Below are positions 59,801 to 64,000 of a DNA stretch of 64,000 nt, piece by piece. The first letter of the stretch is position 1. Every line of letters starts with the position of its first letter. This DNA comes from Oxyruncus cristatus. Its lineage: Eukaryota; Chordata; Aves; Passeriformes; Cotingidae. The DNA lies in assembly GCA_013399855.1 (NCBI GenBank), contig VXAY01002918.1, forward strand, positions 35,766 through 99,765. The letters are read 5' to 3'. Under the pieces are notes generated by a model. That model ran no database searches, was not told where the DNA came from, and saw only the letters and a list, made by a program, of their open reading frames with translations. The position numbers were made by a program, and so were the translations under genes.

Positions 59801-62800
59801 TCTCTTTATTGTTTGATCTGGAGCAGAGATCTAATCCAACACACTCGCATTGGGTACTCCAGGCTTTTTTTTCTCCTTCTGTGAAGTTATTTAATTTTCT
59901 ATGAATATTTTTATGGAGTTGTGGATTAGATTGTCTAAGTGAGTGCTCTAACAATTGTATTATCTCTTCTACTTCTTCCTACCAATTTCACTGGGAAATT
60001 CTCATCAGCTGTGTCTTGGGTAGAGAAATTGGGAAATAGAGTAACAGCAAATGCATGTTATTGTGTAATTCAGGAACTATCCAAAGGCTCAGAAAATTTA
60101 TATGAGATCCTGATCCAAATCAGGCCAAATGTTGGATCAGATTCGTGCTCTGATCTACTGGATTGTGCCAGAGAGAACTTCCTTTCAAAAAGTCTTGCCA
60201 GTCACAGCCTTTTGCACAAGATCTAATTCAGACTCACACTCTAAAAGCAGCTTTATATCAAGAGAAGCATGGTGGAGGAACATCTACTAGTGTTAAGGGT
60301 GAGTTAAGGCTCCCTGTAGATCAATGTCATCAGGCTGTAGATGATAACGTACACAGCCACTTGTTTTGGGCATGCTGAAATTTTACTAGATGTGGGAGTG
60401 GTTAAAGGGGGATAGCAAAGCTTGCAAATGGTGGAGTCCTTTTGCTGAAGAGTATTTTGCATTTTTCCAGTTGTAATGAGAGTTTTCCCTGAAGATGAAA
60501 CATGCATCTGCAGGTTGGAAGACTCTCAAACTGGCACTTCCTTAAATGGGAATCCTTTAAAGGAATGGTACTCCTCATCTTAAAATTACTTTCTGTAACT
60601 CATTCTACAAGTTCAAAATCTGTCTCCAGTCATGCTTACATTTCTGCTTTCTCTCATTTCTTCACTTTCACTAAGCAAGACATTTACTCACATGCATAGC
60701 AGATGGTAAAGGGAGCTAAGGACACTAGTGCAAAAAATCCTAAAAAAATAGTTTATTTAACACTTGTGAGAAACAGACAGAACTTCGTATTCTTAAACAG
60801 TGGCCAAAGTTTTTTAACTGATTGAGATGATACTATAGCTCATGGCATTCACAAAATAATTTATTTAATTGATATTTTTGAGGGACTTCAAATGATTTGA
60901 AATGCAGTTGCAGGCTTGCAGAATCAAACTAGATTTGACGATGCAAATTATTTCCATGAAAAGTCTTAAGTCATCATAGTGAGACTAATGAAAAACGTGT
61001 TCTCTATTAAAAAGAAAATAAAATTTCCTTATTTAAAGTTATGTGCAGTTCTCCTTTTTTTTCTCTCTTCTCGGTCTTAAATAAAGTTTTCTGATGTAGA
61101 TTTGAGTATCACCAGATTGTGGGGTGACATATGAATAGACAAATACACATGCTACCATAGATTTACATCTTTGTGTTTTTTCTAGCCTGCTAGTACCTAA
61201 ATAATGCAAATCCATTTGAGGCAAGGAGAGTAGCTCTTGACTAAGGGACAGTTTAGAACAAGTTCAGGGTGCAGTTCACAGTTTTGCTACAAATGGCCTC
61301 TGATACTTCTGAAACAGTGGGTACTGATATTGGGTTTTGCATCAAATTATGAACTTGCTGGATTCTCAGTTAGCCTTAAATTAAATGTTCTTACCCAGCA
61401 TCTATAATCATGTGTCCTGACCTTTTTTGGAATCTTTAGGTACTTCTGTCATTACCATAAATAGTACACAGTCATAACCATAAAGCAGAAATAAATTTAC
61501 AGTCTACTCAGGATGAAGGTTTATTTCTAAAGTAAAATGTGCATACCAGGAAGGCAGAAGGTACCTTCTCTTGCTTGGACTGTAATGGGGTTCTTCTCTT
61601 CTAGAGCCTATTGCTCTAAGAAACTCCAGGAAAAAAAGAAAGAATTCCCTGCATTGCTCTGGAATTTGAATGATTTTGACAAGCTGAAACTGCTGTTTCA
61701 TGTTAGTGTTTCCTATAATGTTACTCTAAACTATGTCAGCAGGTTCCACACATTAGCTTCTTGCTAAGATACAAAATAAAGTCCATTATTCTCATTACTC
61801 TTCTTAGCCCATCTCCTCCTAAGCAGCTACAGGATGGAATTACTCTAACTACCTTAAGTAGAAAACTGAAGGTCGTTTGGAGTTACAGAGTTTTTCTGGA
61901 TTCCTTCTCAATCATTTAATCTTTTGTTGATCTGGTCTGCTGCTTCCCAGGAGTAAACGACATCTTAGCTAAAGGCTCAAGCAAAAGCCTTCAAAAGAGC
62001 TCAGTGGATCATAACAGGCTGTGATTTCTTTTTACAGGATGATGGCTGCTGCATAATCTTTCCTTTTGATTGTCATCACAGATACGTTAAGCCATGCAGA
62101 AGTAATTTAGTTAGCTGGAAAAGGCTCCTTTTCCTCAGCAGTCAAAGTATGGAGAGAAGAGTTTGTTTATGTTCCAGCCTCTGAAGATGAAGCACAAAAT
62201 GCTCATTGTCATTATCTTTCCCACTAATTTTTAGCACCTATGTGTTCAGACCTTTATTTCCCACTGTGAAGTTCTGATTCAGAGATGTATCTCTGTGCCT
62301 TGATGCAGCACAATGGGATACCGTGGCCCACAGAATAAAGGGCACCACTCTAATTTATGGCCTTGAAGTGGGGATGGAGCTGGACAATGCGAGCGCCCAG
62401 AAGGCTTGATGTGGGTTGGTTGGCTGGCAGTGGGAGGCAGGCAGCTTTCACCATACAAGCAGTGACTTTGGAGGCTCTGCTGTCTGCACATCTCTATTGC
62501 ATCGATATACTTATCCCTATGTGTTCAAGATTGGTTTTTATAGAAAGCAAGAGAAGTTAATGGGAAGTTAATGGGCAAATCGTGAAGACCATAGTGCTTA
62601 AACCCTTTTTTAGAGGTCTGAAAGCAGGCAGCTTTAGAAGGCTTGGCTCATTATTCCTCTACAGCAGCAGAGAGACTTTTGTGGTCTGCTTTTCTCCTGG
62701 CACAACCAGCTGGATTGGTGTGACTTTGAAACAGACTCCAAGGTGGGTTTTGTTCTGAGTAATTCGTAAATCAGATAACAAAACTGTGGCCAGCTTTTAA

Positions 62801-63559
62801 TGTCTTTTTATAGTTCCACCTCTTTTTTTTTTTTTTTTTCCTGGTAAGTTATTGGGGAACAATTATCTTTCTTAATTAGCCATAGATCCTGTTAAGAAGA
62901 TGGTTTGCACTGAAGCCATTAGGCCACGGACAGACGTGCATATTGCCTGCTGCTATAAAGTAAACCAGCAGAGGGTACTAATGACTTTCATTGTTGACTC
63001 TCCTGTTTATGCAAATGTCAGTATACTCAGTGCTGAAAAGTACATTTGAAAACAACAGTATACTACCACCTGTAAACCAAAAAACTAGTTTGTCATCCAG
63101 TCTGCATTTTTCTGCCCACATTCAATTTTCAGGTCTTCAGTGGACATTTCAGATGCTCCTTTATGCAGGGCATGAGGTAGCCAAAAGGGTTGAGAAGGTA
63201 AGTTATCCTGCACATGCACACTGGAAATCTGAAGAAATTTATAAATAAGTGTCCTAATTTACTGTCTCTATGTGATGTTGTCACTGCACAGGCAGGTGAA
63301 CACTTAAACACTTTAGAAAAGCTGTTTGATGTAACTGAAACTTCGTGAATAGCCAGAACAACTTTCCAAACATGCTGATGCACCAGAAATTAGGGAAAAC
63401 TAACAAATCTAGGCTTTATCAGCAGTTTTCTTTGTGTTTGTCTTCTTGTGCCTGGAAGTAGGGGGGGGTGTTGGGTCCTCCCCAGCCATGGGTTGGGCCA
63501 TGGTGGGGGCTTCCTCTTGGCATTCAAGTAGCTTTTTGCTGTTTGGGTGCAATGAGAAT
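56846..63559. other. Intergenic, no gene seen
   Basis: About 6.7 kb of AT-rich DNA. It has a T17 run at 62,823-62,839 and a CTCF-like core at 62,965. Open frames are below 105 codons, unrecognised, and often overlap on both strands. Confidence 0.6.
62965..62976 (+). promoter_or_regulatory. Candidate CTCF core
   Basis: CCAGCAGAGGGT matches 11 of 12 positions of CCASYAGRKGGC, with T for the final C. Flanks fit poorly, so this is a weak candidate. Confidence 0.3.
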
Positions 63560-63684
63560 CATTAAATCACAGAATGGCTCATGTGGGAAGGGACCTTTAA
63601 AGTCATGTAGTTCCAGCCCTCCTGACACCTTCCACTAGACCAGGTTGCCCCACTCGACCTGGCCTTGGATGCTTCCAGGGAAGT
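63560..63684 (-). mobile_element. Short CR1 LINE fragment
   Basis: AATCACAGAATGGCTC, GGGAAGGGACCTTTAAAG, CACTAGACCAGGTTGC and GGATGCTTCCAGGGA, in that order on the + strand, are the reverse of a CR1 3' end. About 125 bp remain. Confidence 0.88.
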
Positions 63685-64000
63685 GCTGTGCACAGGCCTC
63701 TCTAGGGTATAAGGTAGGCTAGGCAGCAGGAGCCAAATAAGAGAAAGTGGACCTTAGTAAACAAATGAAATGCCATCAGTAAGGCAATGAACAGTGAGGT
63801 ACCACATGGGGAGGTCTCCAGGCACTGTTACTAGTAAAACCTGTCAGCTGGTATGCTGACTGCCAGCAGCTCCTGCCATCATCCCAGCCAGAGGCCATTC
63901 CAGCCTCCTCTTTGCCAGCAGTGTGCAACATCTGTGGTGTCAATAGCATTAATTGTTTATGATATTCACAAGTTCCTTTTCAAAAACTTTCTTTTTTTTT
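63685..64000. other. Intergenic, no gene seen
   Basis: The last 0.3 kb of the window is somewhat GC-richer than its surroundings and ends in a T run cut by the window edge. Nothing is identified. Confidence 0.65.

Noticed and set aside
28840..64000. Search by eye for FBP2/FBP1 exons and for let-7 and miR-23b/27b/24 hairpins known from this region in human
   Set aside because: None of the expected protein motifs or mature microRNA sequences were seen in the window.

Overview
This window is vertebrate nuclear DNA, most likely from a bird. Two things point to this: one long multi-exon gene with GT-AG introns, and many CR1 LINE copies whose 3' ends carry the ATTCTATG-type tail typical of birds and reptiles. 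I see no bacterial-type genes, operons or CRISPR arrays.

Layout. 1-120 is an assembly gap. From 121 to about 300 the sequence is very GC-rich with many CpGs, as expected at the edge of a CpG-island promoter and first exon. 121-28,840 holds one gene on the + strand, MFSD14B (HIATL1), an orphan 12-helix major facilitator superfamily transporter. I can place eleven coding exons (numbered 2-12) from 11,523 to 27,428. They join in frame to 458 codons with conventional splice sites. The first coding exon is missing, probably in the gap; a GTGAGG donor at 133 may mark its end. The 3' UTR runs to about 28,835 and has two AATAAA signals. Human synteny (MFSD14B-FBP2-FBP1-PTCH1 on 9q22) suggests the avian Z chromosome; this is inference.

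From 28,840 to 64,000 I find no intact gene. The main feature is a decayed hAT-family transposase-like gene on the - strand (about 29,520-30,660) with several frameshifts and stops. The rest is AT-rich intergenic DNA with truncated CR1 copies, a pentanucleotide satellite, homopolymer runs and a possible LTR remnant. The largest CR1 (49,262-51,300) still shows reverse transcriptase blocks but is broken.

No new multi-gene system is evident. The most interesting signals are the hAT-like relic, a 50-bp direct repeat (47/50 identical) flanking exon 3, the apparently shortened C-terminus of MFSD14B with a possible tail relic in the 3' UTR, a DxxxLL sorting motif, and a few CTCF-like sites. Family comparisons are from memory, since no search could be run.
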